DNA from: Acidobacteriaceae bacterium
GTDB lineage: Bacteria > Acidobacteriota > Terriglobia > Terriglobales > Acidobacteriaceae
Reading direction: 5' to 3'
Assembly: GCA_031296355.1 (NCBI GenBank)
Contig: JARLFX010000039.1
Span: 1-22,776 of the forward strand
Length of the DNA stretch: 22,776 nucleotides
Part shown: positions 1 through 7,311 of the stretch, piece after piece
Layout: every line of letters starts with the position of its first letter
How positions within the stretch are numbered: the stretch's first letter is position 1
Translations under genes and position numbers: made by a program
Notes under the pieces: model-generated
Told to the model about the DNA's origin: nothing
What the model saw: the letters and a program-made list of their open reading frames with translations, nothing else
The model's database searches: none

Positions 1-51
1 AGCAGCAAGCACAAGAAGAAGAAGGGCATCAACAAGCTGAACCCCTTCTAA
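1..51 (+). CDS. 3' end of an unidentified gene (partial)
   Basis: Only the last 16 codons lie in the window. They read in frame 1 to a TAA at 49-51 and encode a very basic tail with a run of four lysines around codons 5-8, ending in NKLNPF. The frame is supported by the strong intrinsic terminator 50 bp downstream (102-131), which is where the end of a transcription unit is expected. The tail is too short to name a family. A lysine-rich C-terminus occurs in many envelope and ribosome-associated proteins, so no function is proposed. Confidence 0.55.
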   Translation, partial: SSKHKKKKGINKLNPF

Positions 52-101
52 ACGCGAGAGCGCACCAGGCTGTGCGCGATATCGCTCCACCTGAATCAAC
101 C

Positions 102-131
102 GCGGCAGGCGGCCAATGCCTGCCGCTTTTT
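102..131 (+). terminator. Intrinsic terminator between the upstream gene and valS
   Basis: A perfect 9-bp stem pairs GCGGCAGGC at 102-110 with GCCTGCCGC at 118-126 around a 7-nt loop, followed directly by five T (127-131). This is a classical rho-independent terminator for the gene ending at 51. It ends only 20 nt before the valS start chosen at 152. A smaller perfect hairpin, GCGCAC/GTGCGC at 60-65 and 72-77, precedes it, so an attenuator role cannot be excluded. The alternative valS start codon at 116 lies inside this structure, which argues against using it. Confidence 0.8.
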
Positions 132-151
132 ACGTAAGGCACAAAAAGCTC

Positions 152-2908
152 ATGCCCCAGGAACTATCAAAATCCTACGATCCTACAGCCATTGAGGAGC
201 GCTGGGCCCAATACTGGGTCAACGAGCAGCTCTTCCATACCACTGCGCCTGAAGCAGGCGCTGCCCGCTTTACCCAGCTACTGCCGCCGCCCAACGTAAC
301 CGGCCGCCTGCACATGGGCCACATGCTGAACCAGACGGAGATGGACATTCTGACCCGCTGGCACCGCATGCGCGGCGAGACGGCGCTGTGGGTTCCGGGA
401 ACGGACCATGCCGGCATTGCCACGCAGATGATGGTGGAGCGGCAGTTGGCAGGTGAAGGCAAGAAGCGGCAGGATATGGGCCGCGAGGCCTTTGTGGAGC
501 GCGTGTGGGAGTGGAAGCGCCACTACGGCGGCGCCATCCTGGACCAGATGAAGCGGCTGGGCGCGAGCGTGGACTGGTCGCGCGAATACTTCACCATGGA
601 CGAGAACCTCTCCGGCGCCGTGCGCGAGAGCTTCGTGCGGCTGTATGAGCAGGGGCTGATCTATCGCGGCGTGTATATCGTGAACTGGTGTCCGCGCTGC
701 CAGACGGCGATCAGCGATCTTGAGGTCGTCCACGAAGAGCAGCAGGGCAAGCTGTATGAGATTCGGTATGACGCAGCCGACGGCGATGGCTCCATTGTGG
801 TGGCGACGACGCGACCGGAGACGATGCTGGGCGACGTTGCGGTTGCGGTGAATCCGACGGACGAGCGCTATGCGAAGTTCCACGGCAGGATGCTGAGGCT
901 GCCGCTGACGGGCCGTGAGATTCCCGTGGTGACGGACGAGTGGGCGAACCCGGAGTTTGGCACGGGCGCGGTGAAGGTAACACCGGCGCACGATCCGAAT
1001 GACTTTGCCATCGGCCAGCGGCACAATCTGCCGAGCATCAACGTGATGGACGAAAGCGCCCACATCAACGAAGTGGGCGGCGTCTACGCCGGACTCGAAC
1101 GCTTCCATGCACGGACGAAGATTCTGGAAGATCTCGAGGCACTGGGGCTGCTGGTTGCAATCAAAGACCATGCGAACTCTGTGGGCAAGTGCGACCGCTG
1201 CAAGACGATCGTGGAGCCGCGGCTGAGCAAACAGTGGTTCATGGCGGTGAATAAGACGCCGAAGCGCGGCGGCAATTCGATTGCGGCAGACGCGATCCGC
1301 GCCGTGGAAGAGGGTCACGTCCGGTTCACGCCGGAGCAGTATCGCAAGACCTATGACGAGTGGATGAAGAACATCCATGACTGGTGCATCTCGCGGCAGT
1401 TGTGGTGGGGCCATCGCATTCCGGCGTGGCACTGCGCAAAGTGCCCGGAAGTGACTGTGGCGCGCGAGACCCCGACTGCATGCAGCGGGTGCGGCGCAAC
1501 CGAGCTGACACAGGAGACGGACGTGCTGGATACGTGGTTCTCCAGCGGGCTGCTTCCCTTCACCGTCTTCGGCTGGCCGAAGCAGACCACGGATCTGGCG
1601 GCTTTCTATCCCACGGATGTGTTGGTCACGGGTTTTGACATCCTGTTTTTCTGGGTGGCGCGCATGATCATGCTGGGATCGCACTTCATGCTCGACATGC
1701 CGATGCCGGATGGCTCGGCCCGGACACTGAAGGATGCAGTGCCGTTCCGCGAGGTCTACATTCATGCGCTGGTGCGCGACGCCGACCGGCAGAAGATGTC
1801 AAAGACCAAGGGCAATGTGATCGACCCCATCGACATCATCGGGCGCTTCGGCACGGATGCAGTGCGGTTCACGCTGGCGAGCATGGCTTCGCCGGGTACA
1901 GACATTGCGTTCAGCGAAGCACGTACCGAGGGCAGCCGCGCCTTCGCCAACAAGATCTGGAACTCGGCACGATTCGTCTTCATGCAGGTGGAGCGCGCGA
2001 AGGAAGCCGGCATCACGGTAGATTTGAGCACGCTGGCTCCGGCGCTGAATCCGACAACGGACGCACCGATCGAGGCACAGTGGATCGTCTCGCGGCTGGC
2101 GGCGACTGCCGCGGATGTGCACCGCGCGCTGGGCGAGTACCGCTTTGATGAGGCGGCGGCGTTCGTCTACCAGTTCTTCTGGGGCGAGCTATGCGACTGG
2201 TACCTGGAGATCGTAAAGCTGCGGCTGAACTTTGACGACGCGGCGAAAAAAGGCGAGACGGAAGCGGCGCTGCGTACGCTGATCGCGGTGTTTGAAGCAG
2301 CTCTGCGCATGCTATCGCCGTTCATGCCGTTCATCACAGAAGAGATATGGCAGGCGCTGTACGACGGCAAGCCGCCGGCGAAGTCTATCGCGCGCACGGC
2401 GTATCCGCAGGCTGCACAGATGACTAACAATCCCGAAGCGGTAGCTGCAATGGAGACACTGCAGCAGCTCATCGTGACGGTGCGTGGGCTGCGCAAAGAT
2501 CTGGCGGTGCCGGAGAAGGAAGCCGCGCCAATCGAGATCTACTCTGACATGGGCGCGGATGTACTCGCATTGGAAAATGCGATCATGCTCGCGCGGCTGG
2601 CGCGCGTCTCCGTGGTAGAGATCGCGGAGGCTCCGTTACATGGAACCAATGCGCGCAGTACCGCGGGCTTTGACGTGGCCGTGACCTACGAACGGCAGAT
2701 CGATGTGGCCGCGGAGCGCGAACGGCTCAGCAAGGATCTGGCGAAGTACGAAAAGGGGCTGCAGGGCGCGGAACGGCAACTGGGCAATGAAGCATTTCTG
2801 GCGAAGGCTCCGCAGAACGTAGTGGATGGGCTGAAGAAGCAACAGGCGGAAACCAAGCTGCTCTACGACAAGACCAGGGCTGCGCTGAAAGGCCTGCCTT
2901 TCGAATAA
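152..2908 (+). CDS. valS: Valine--tRNA ligase (ValRS)
   Basis: Cytoplasmic class I aminoacyl-tRNA synthetase that charges tRNA-Val with valine using ATP. Visible are the HIGH-type motif HMGH at residues 54-57 after PPPNVTGRL, the KMSKT signature at 548-552, an editing (CP1) insertion between them, and cysteine pairs (CDRC; CAKC and CSGC) resembling zinc-binding sites of long ValRS forms. The C-terminal ~65 residues are charged and heptad-like, matching the ValRS tRNA-binding coiled coil. At 918 residues it has normal family length. An in-frame ATG at 116 would add 12 residues but lies inside the terminator hairpin 102-131; the ATG at 152 has a weak purine-rich AAGG upstream. The 3' end converges on fbp, 14 bp away. 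Function is secure; the exact start is likely. Confidence 0.96.
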   Translation: MPQELSKSYDPTAIEERWAQYWVNEQLFHTTAPEAGAARFTQLLPPPNVTGRLHMGHMLNQTEMDILTRWHRMRGETALWVPGTDHAGIATQMMVERQLAGEGKKRQDMGREAFVERVWEWKRHYGGAILDQMKRLGASVDWSREYFTMDENLSGAVRESFVRLYEQGLIYRGVYIVNWCPRCQTAISDLEVVHEEQQGKLYEIRYDAADGDGSIVVATTRPETMLGDVAVAVNPTDERYAKFHGRMLRLPLTGREIPVVTDEWANPEFGTGAVKVTPAHDPNDFAIGQRHNLPSINVMDESAHINEVGGVYAGLERFHARTKILEDLEALGLLVAIKDHANSVGKCDRCKTIVEPRLSKQWFMAVNKTPKRGGNSIAADAIRAVEEGHVRFTPEQYRKTYDEWMKNIHDWCISRQLWWGHRIPAWHCAKCPEVTVARETPTACSGCGATELTQETDVLDTWFSSGLLPFTVFGWPKQTTDLAAFYPTDVLVTGFDILFFWVARMIMLGSHFMLDMPMPDGSARTLKDAVPFREVYIHALVRDADRQKMSKTKGNVIDPIDIIGRFGTDAVRFTLASMASPGTDIAFSEARTEGSRAFANKIWNSARFVFMQVERAKEAGITVDLSTLAPALNPTTDAPIEAQWIVSRLAATAADVHRALGEYRFDEAAAFVYQFFWGELCDWYLEIVKLRLNFDDAAKKGETEAALRTLIAVFEAALRMLSPFMPFITEEIWQALYDGKPPAKSIARTAYPQAAQMTNNPEAVAAMETLQQLIVTVRGLRKDLAVPEKEAAPIEIYSDMGADVLALENAIMLARLARVSVVEIAEAPLHGTNARSTAGFDVAVTYERQIDVAAERERLSKDLAKYEKGLQGAERQLGNEAFLAKAPQNVVDGLKKQQAETKLLYDKTRAALKGLPFE

Positions 2909-2914
2909 ATTACA

Positions 2915-2948
2915 TGGAAGTGCTACAGAATCTTCTGTAGCGCTTCCA
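2915..2948. terminator. Hairpin between convergent valS and fbp
   Basis: A long inverted repeat pairs TGGAAG, GCTACAG with CTGTAGC, CTTCCA around the loop AATCTT; the only imperfection is one T opposite G. It begins 6 nt after the valS stop and covers the last codons and the stop of fbp (2923-2925). The position suggests a shared bidirectional terminator. Neither side has a clean T-tract, so it may instead protect 3' ends or act with Rho. Confidence 0.55.
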
Positions 2949-3918
2949 CTTCCTTACGACTGCCAACGACGAACGGCGTGCGCTGGTGAATCCCCTTGGG
3001 CTGGATATCCAGCACGCGGCCCTTGCCTGCAATGGCGAGGCCGCCTGCCTGCTCGGCAATGAACGCCAGCGGATTCGCTTCATACAGCAGACGCAGCTTG
3101 CCACCGGGCTGTTTGGCCGTGGGCGGATAGAGGAAGATTCCGCCCTTCAGCAATGTGCGGTGGAAGTCTGCGACGAGCGAACCGATATAGCGCGAACTGT
3201 AGGTGCGGTCCAGACCGCCGGTGCGCAGCAGGGTAAGGTAATCGCGGTACTCTTGCGGAAAGCTCTCAGCATTCGCTTCATTCACGGAATAGTAGGGGCC
3301 AGACTCCGGCATGCGCATATTGGAGTTACTGAGCACGAAGGCCCCGATGGTGTGGTCCAGCGTAAAGCCGTAGACGCCATTGCCAGCCGTGTAGACCAGA
3401 ACGGTAGATGGACCATAGACAACATAACCAGCAGCCACCTGCTCCGTACCGGGCTGCAGGATGGCGGCCTTGAGATCGTCGGGCGTGCCTTTGCAGCCGA
3501 ACGGGCGGCGAAAGATGGAAAAGATGGTGCCGACGTTCACATTGACGTCGATGTTGGATGAACCGTCCAACGGGTCGAAGACGATGATGTAGCGGCCCGT
3601 CTCGCCATCGCGATCAAAGATCACGGGCTCTTCATTCTCTTCGGAGACGAGCGCGGCAACGCTGTCTCGCACGCCGAGGCAGTGCAATAGCGCCTGGTTG
3701 GCGTACACGTCTAGCTTCTGCTGGGTTTCGCCCTGCACGTTTTCCTGGCCGAGCGAGCCGAGTACGTCCAGCAGGCCAGCCTGACGGATCTTCGCTTCCA
3801 CCATTTTGGCGGCGAGCGTGATCCCGGAGAGGAGCCAGGAAAAGGTTCCGGTCGCGTCAGAGCGCTTACGCTGCTCTTCCAGGATGTGTTGTTGGACGGT
3901 GACAATCATTGGTTGCAT
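2923..3918 (-). CDS. fbp: Fructose-1,6-bisphosphatase, class I
   Basis: Hydrolyses fructose 1,6-bisphosphate to fructose 6-phosphate, the committed step of gluconeogenesis, in the cytoplasm. The metal and substrate signature DPLDGSSNIDVNV starts near residue 115, followed by GTIFSIFR. ENVQGE..QKLD lies near 59-69, the YIGSLVADFHR and KGGIFLYPP blocks come later, and RLLYEANPLAF with AEQAGG is near 275-293. These match class I enzymes such as E. coli Fbp nearly block for block, and 331 residues is the usual length. The ATG at 3918 has no clear Shine-Dalgarno; a second ATG three codons inside is possible. It is monocistronic, convergent with valS and divergent from nadC across about 125 bp that must hold both promoters. 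No allosteric partner can be seen. Confidence 0.95.
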   Translation of the reverse strand: MQPMIVTVQQHILEEQRKRSDATGTFSWLLSGITLAAKMVEAKIRQAGLLDVLGSLGQENVQGETQQKLDVYANQALLHCLGVRDSVAALVSEENEEPVIFDRDGETGRYIIVFDPLDGSSNIDVNVNVGTIFSIFRRPFGCKGTPDDLKAAILQPGTEQVAAGYVVYGPSTVLVYTAGNGVYGFTLDHTIGAFVLSNSNMRMPESGPYYSVNEANAESFPQEYRDYLTLLRTGGLDRTYSSRYIGSLVADFHRTLLKGGIFLYPPTAKQPGGKLRLLYEANPLAFIAEQAGGLAIAGKGRVLDIQPKGIHQRTPFVVGSRKEVEALQKIL

Positions 3919-4031
3919 TAGGGCGACAATATCATCCGCAGCAAACGGCTGCCAACGGGGACGGTCGCATATCGCACAGTGTTTTTACTGGAGCCTCCGC
4001 TGGGTTTACGATGAAAGAGCACTTAGCCCAA

Positions 4032-4036
4032 AAGGA
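4032..4036 (+). promoter_or_regulatory. Shine-Dalgarno of nadC, decides the start
   Basis: AAGGA lies 7 nt before the ATG at 4044. The in-frame ATG at 4011 has no comparable purine stretch in front of it, so 4044 is preferred. Confidence 0.6.
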
Positions 4037-4043
4037 CAAACCC

Positions 4044-4925
4044 ATGGAGTGGAAGAGTCGGCGGATACAGAGCATTCTGGAAGCAGCGCTGCTGGAAGAC
4101 AAGGCCACGCATGATGTGACCACGGCGCTGACCATCGATCCCAAGCTGCGCGCCAGCGCGACGATAATCGCCAAGGAAGACTGCATCCTGGCAGGCGTAG
4201 GCTGCATTCCGGCGTTTCTGGACCTCTTCGCGAAGATGGACGCAAAACCCGGGAGCAGGCATCAGGTGATCAGCCATCCGGAGATTTTCGACGGCGTGCG
4301 CATCAAGAAGGGGCAGTCCATCGCTGTGATCCGGGCGAATGCGCGCACCATCCTTTCGTGCGAGCGCGTGATCCTGAACCTGCTGCAGCGCATGTGCGGA
4401 ATCGCCACGCTGACCAACCAGTATGTGAAGGCTGTGGCCACAACAAAGACGAAGATTCTGGATACGCGCAAGACGATTCCCGGCCTGCGCACGCTGGACA
4501 AGTATGCTGTGTGTTGCGGCGGCGGGGTAAACCACCGGCTTGACCTGCAGGATGGCATCCTGATCAAGAACAACCACATTGCGCTGGGCGGCGGATTGCC
4601 CAAGGCGCTGGCTGCTGCGCTGGACGGGCGCAAACCGGGGCAGACCGTGCAGGTGGAAGTGCGTTCGCAGGTGGAGCTGGACCAGGCGCTGGCGGGCGGA
4701 GCAGAGAGCATTCTGCTGGACAACATGACGCCCCACCAGACGAAAAAGGCGGTGAAGCAGATCCGCAAGCAATCGCCGAAGATCAAGATTGAATCTTCCG
4801 GCAACATGAATCTGAAGACGGTGCGCAAGTACGCGCTGGCCGGCGTGGACTTCATCTCCGTTGGCGCACTGACGCACTCCACCACCGCCGTCGATCTGAG
4901 CATGAAGATCGTGGCTGAACGCTGA
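4044..4925 (+). CDS. nadC: Nicotinate-nucleotide pyrophosphorylase (carboxylating)
   Basis: Quinolinate phosphoribosyltransferase: it converts quinolinate and PRPP to nicotinate mononucleotide, CO2 and pyrophosphate in de novo NAD synthesis. Family blocks in order are an N-terminal LLEDKATHDVTT region, ERVILNLLQRMCGIAT near 107-122, DTRKTIPGLR at 140-149, GGGVNHR at 159-165, IKNNH at 174-178, a VEVRSQVEL strand, LLDNM, ESSGN, and the C-terminal DFISVGALTHS. At 293 residues it has the normal length. The start at 4044 has a good Shine-Dalgarno; ATG at 4011 would add 11 residues. It is first in a plus-strand run and only 2 bp separate it from birA, so the two are almost certainly co-transcribed. 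nadA and nadB are not in the window. Confidence 0.95.
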   Translation: MEWKSRRIQSILEAALLEDKATHDVTTALTIDPKLRASATIIAKEDCILAGVGCIPAFLDLFAKMDAKPGSRHQVISHPEIFDGVRIKKGQSIAVIRANARTILSCERVILNLLQRMCGIATLTNQYVKAVATTKTKILDTRKTIPGLRTLDKYAVCCGGGVNHRLDLQDGILIKNNHIALGGGLPKALAAALDGRKPGQTVQVEVRSQVELDQALAGGAESILLDNMTPHQTKKAVKQIRKQSPKIKIESSGNMNLKTVRKYALAGVDFISVGALTHSTTAVDLSMKIVAER

Positions 4926-4927
4926 CC

Positions 4928-5713
4928 ATGGCGCTCTATGACCTGGCCGCGCTGAACGATGCGGTGCGCGGCACCATGCTGCACGGGCACCTCCATCACT
5001 TCCCTGTCATCGGCTCTACCAATGCGGCGGCGCTGGAAGCGGCACAGGCGGGGGCTCCGGCTGGCTCAGCATATTTTGCGGAGCAGCAGACCGCAGGCCG
5101 CGGGCGCGGCGGACACACGTGGCATTCACCCGCAGGTGCAGGTCTGTATGCGAGCGTGCTGCTGCGTCCGGCCATCTCGCCCACCGCAGCGCTGAAGATA
5201 TCACTCGTTACCGGGTTAGCGGCACAGGCGGCAATCGCTACAGTGAGCGGATTGCAGGCAGACATTCGCTGGCCCAACGACCTGATGCTCGATGGCAAGA
5301 AGTGCGGCGGCATTCTGGTGGAGACGGCGGCAGGCGGCGATGGCGAACGCTTTCGCCATGTGGTGATCGGCGTGGGCATCAACGTCAATCACGATGCCTT
5401 CCCGGAAGAGCTACGCCACCTCGCTACATCACTCCGCATTGAGACGGGCAGGCCCCAGCACATACAGGGATTGCTGGCTGCTCTGCTGCGCAATATTGTG
5501 CAGGAAGTCGCTGATCTGGAAGCAGGCAGCGAGATCCTGGAGCGGTTTGCGGCAGCCTCGTCGTGGGTGCGGGGCAAGCGCGTCCACGTGGAGGATGCGG
5601 GCGGATATACTGGTACTACGAACGGCCTGGACGCGCATGGTTTTCTACGCATCCGGACGGGAGGCGGCTCGGAGCGGCTGGTGTTATCCGGCGGAGTCCG
5701 CGAAATCAATTGA
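4928..5713 (+). CDS. birA: Biotin--[acetyl-CoA-carboxylase] ligase, monofunctional
   Basis: Activates biotin to biotinyl-5'-AMP and attaches it to the lysine of biotin carboxyl carrier proteins. Visible are the STN block at 30-32, the adenylate-binding GRGRGGHTW loop at 57-65, RWPNDLMLDGKKCGG from 114 with the catalytic-type lysine, GVGINVN at 148-154, and a C-terminal SH3-like strand region with GTTNGLDAHGFL. At 261 residues it lacks the N-terminal winged-helix DNA-binding domain of E. coli BirA. It is therefore a group I ligase and should not repress a biotin operon itself. It sits between nadC and coaX in a cofactor-supply operon. No strong Shine-Dalgarno is seen, so translational coupling to nadC is plausible. 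Confidence 0.93.
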   Translation: MALYDLAALNDAVRGTMLHGHLHHFPVIGSTNAAALEAAQAGAPAGSAYFAEQQTAGRGRGGHTWHSPAGAGLYASVLLRPAISPTAALKISLVTGLAAQAAIATVSGLQADIRWPNDLMLDGKKCGGILVETAAGGDGERFRHVVIGVGINVNHDAFPEELRHLATSLRIETGRPQHIQGLLAALLRNIVQEVADLEAGSEILERFAAASSWVRGKRVHVEDAGGYTGTTNGLDAHGFLRIRTGGGSERLVLSGGVREIN

Positions 5714-5738
5714 AAGAAAGACGAGGCAGGAAGGCGCT

Positions 5739-6569
5739 ATGCTACTGGCACTCGATGTAGGCAACACCAACACCGTTCTTGCGCTGTACAAAACAGGTCC
5801 CGATACTCCAACGGAGCTTATCGCGGACTGGCGCATCACCACATCCCACATTCAAACAACGGACGAATACGGCATGCTCTTCCGCGACCTGTTCGCGCTG
5901 CGGAAGATGACGATCGATGTAGTCGACGCCATCATCATCTCCTCCGTCGTTCCGCCGATCGACTCTGCGCTGCGCCAGGTGTGCGAGCGCTACTTCAAGA
6001 TCAAGCCGCTCTTTGTGGAGCCGGGCGTGAAGACCGGGCTGCCGGTGCTGGTGGACAATCCATCGGAGGTTGGCGCGGACCGCATTGTGAATTGCGTGGC
6101 TGCGTTTGAGCGCTTTGGCGGCCCATGCATCGTGGTGGATATGGGCACGGCCACGACCTTCGACGTGATCTCGAAGAAGGGTGAATTCATCGGCGGCGCC
6201 ATTGCGCCGGGCCTCGGCATCGCAGCCGAGGCGCTGTTTGAGCACGCCGCCCGACTGCCCCGCGTAGACGTGAAGCGGCCAGCGAAAATTATTGGCACAT
6301 CGACTACAGACAATATCCAGATCGGTCTGTATTACGGCTACATCGGCCTGGTGGATGGCATTCTGGAGCGGCTGATCGCAGAGCTGGGCCAGGAGACGAA
6401 GTTGGTGGCCACGGGCGGAATGTCGCGCCTGATCGCCAGCGGATCAAAGTACCTGCATGAAGTGGATTCCATGCTGACGCTGACCGGCCTGCGCATCATC
6501 TACGAGCGCAACGCCGACCGCGCACGCAAACGTACTGCCACAGCGCCGCCACTACCGGCGCACGCGTAA
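5739..6569 (+). CDS. coaX: Type III pantothenate kinase
   Basis: Phosphorylates pantothenate, the first step of coenzyme A synthesis, by the CoaX-type enzyme of the ASKHA fold, which is distinct from CoaA. Seen are the phosphate-binding DVGNTN at residues 6-11, SSVVPP near 68-73, GADR at 112-115, DMGTATTFD at 134-142, GGAIAPGLG near 152-160, and a C-terminal ATGGMS block. It has 276 residues, within the family range. The frame stays open upstream into birA, but the fold must begin at LLALDVGNTN, and AGGAAGG-type bases at 5728-5734 lie just before the ATG at 5739. The gap to birA is 25 bp, so they probably share a transcript. The C-terminal ~15 residues are Ala/Pro/Arg-rich and probably disordered. 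Confidence 0.95.
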   Translation: MLLALDVGNTNTVLALYKTGPDTPTELIADWRITTSHIQTTDEYGMLFRDLFALRKMTIDVVDAIIISSVVPPIDSALRQVCERYFKIKPLFVEPGVKTGLPVLVDNPSEVGADRIVNCVAAFERFGGPCIVVDMGTATTFDVISKKGEFIGGAIAPGLGIAAEALFEHAARLPRVDVKRPAKIIGTSTTDNIQIGLYYGYIGLVDGILERLIAELGQETKLVATGGMSRLIASGSKYLHEVDSMLTLTGLRIIYERNADRARKRTATAPPLPAHA

Positions 6570-6600
6570 AATCTCAACACAAGAGACGAGCGCAAACGCA

Positions 6601-7311
6601 TTGCAGAATTATTTCAACTACTTTACCGAGATCGAAGAGCGGTTCATGCAGCGGCGCGGACAGCTCCAGTTGCTGACCACGCTGGACTGGGCGCTGATCG
6701 AGGCATGGCGCGAGGCCGGCGTGCCGCTGGCGGCAGCCCTGCGCGGCATTGACTCCGCCTTCGACAAGTACGATGTGCGGGCACAGCGCGCCAAGAGCAA
6801 GCTGCGCAAAGTGAATTCCCTGGCTTGGTGCGCGCAGGAAGTGATGGCTGCCGCCGAACAACTGGCGGAAGCTGCCATCGGCTCTGCTCCGGCGAAGGAA
6901 GCGCAGCCCAGCGGATTTGAGGCTGAGCCTGTTGCGAAGTTTCTGGAAGACAATGCATCGACGCTGGAAAGTGCCGCGCTGCCACCGCCTGCTGATACGG
7001 TGCTGCGCGAGACGGCAGCGCGGCTGCGCACTCTGGCGGAAGAGCTGCGCGCCGCCCCGGCAACTCCGCTGGAAGACCTGGACCGCAATCTGACCGTGCT
7101 GGAAGAAAAGATCTTTGCCGCCCTGCTGACGGCAGCGCCGGAGCAGGAGCTGGTGCAACTTCGCGAGCAGGCGGCGCGCGAACTGGCGCCGTATCGCAGC
7201 CGCATGCAGGCCGTGCAGATTCGCCAGATCGAACAACAATTTCTGCACAAGCGGCTAATGGAATCTCGCAAACTGCCCCGCCTGAGCCTGTTCTACATGA
7301 GCCACGCATGA
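6601..7311 (+). CDS. Conserved protein of unknown function, TTG start
   Basis: 236 residues, soluble, rich in Ala, Glu, Leu and Arg, and mostly helical by appearance; no signal peptide, membrane span or catalytic motif. The N-terminus (NYFNYFTEIEE, then LLTTLDWALIEAWREAGVP, then GIDSAFDKYD) is the part I recall as conserved in acidobacterial unknowns. A variable Ala/Pro region near 95-130 and a helical C-terminal half follow. The TTG at 6601 is chosen because it keeps the conserved N-terminus, with the purines GAGACGAG upstream; the next ATG, at 6646, would delete it. Its stop overlaps the ATG of rlmD (ATGA at 7308-7311), so the two are translationally coupled. This hints at, but does not prove, a link to RNA modification. 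Confidence 0.8.
   Translation: MQNYFNYFTEIEERFMQRRGQLQLLTTLDWALIEAWREAGVPLAAALRGIDSAFDKYDVRAQRAKSKLRKVNSLAWCAQEVMAAAEQLAEAAIGSAPAKEAQPSGFEAEPVAKFLEDNASTLESAALPPPADTVLRETAARLRTLAEELRAAPATPLEDLDRNLTVLEEKIFAALLTAAPEQELVQLREQAARELAPYRSRMQAVQIRQIEQQFLHKRLMESRKLPRLSLFYMSHA

Noticed and set aside
52..151. T-box riboswitch for valS
   Set aside because: No GGTGG antiterminator sequence or specifier-loop layout is visible, and the leader is too short.
278..1765. Long minus-strand open frame opposite valS
   Set aside because: It is antisense to the conserved valS frame, and its His/Arg/Leu-rich product looks like a GC-rich shadow with no family motif.
5394..5738. Upstream extension of coaX into birA
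   Set aside because: It reads birA in another frame; the kinase fold begins at the ATG at 5739, which has its own ribosome site.
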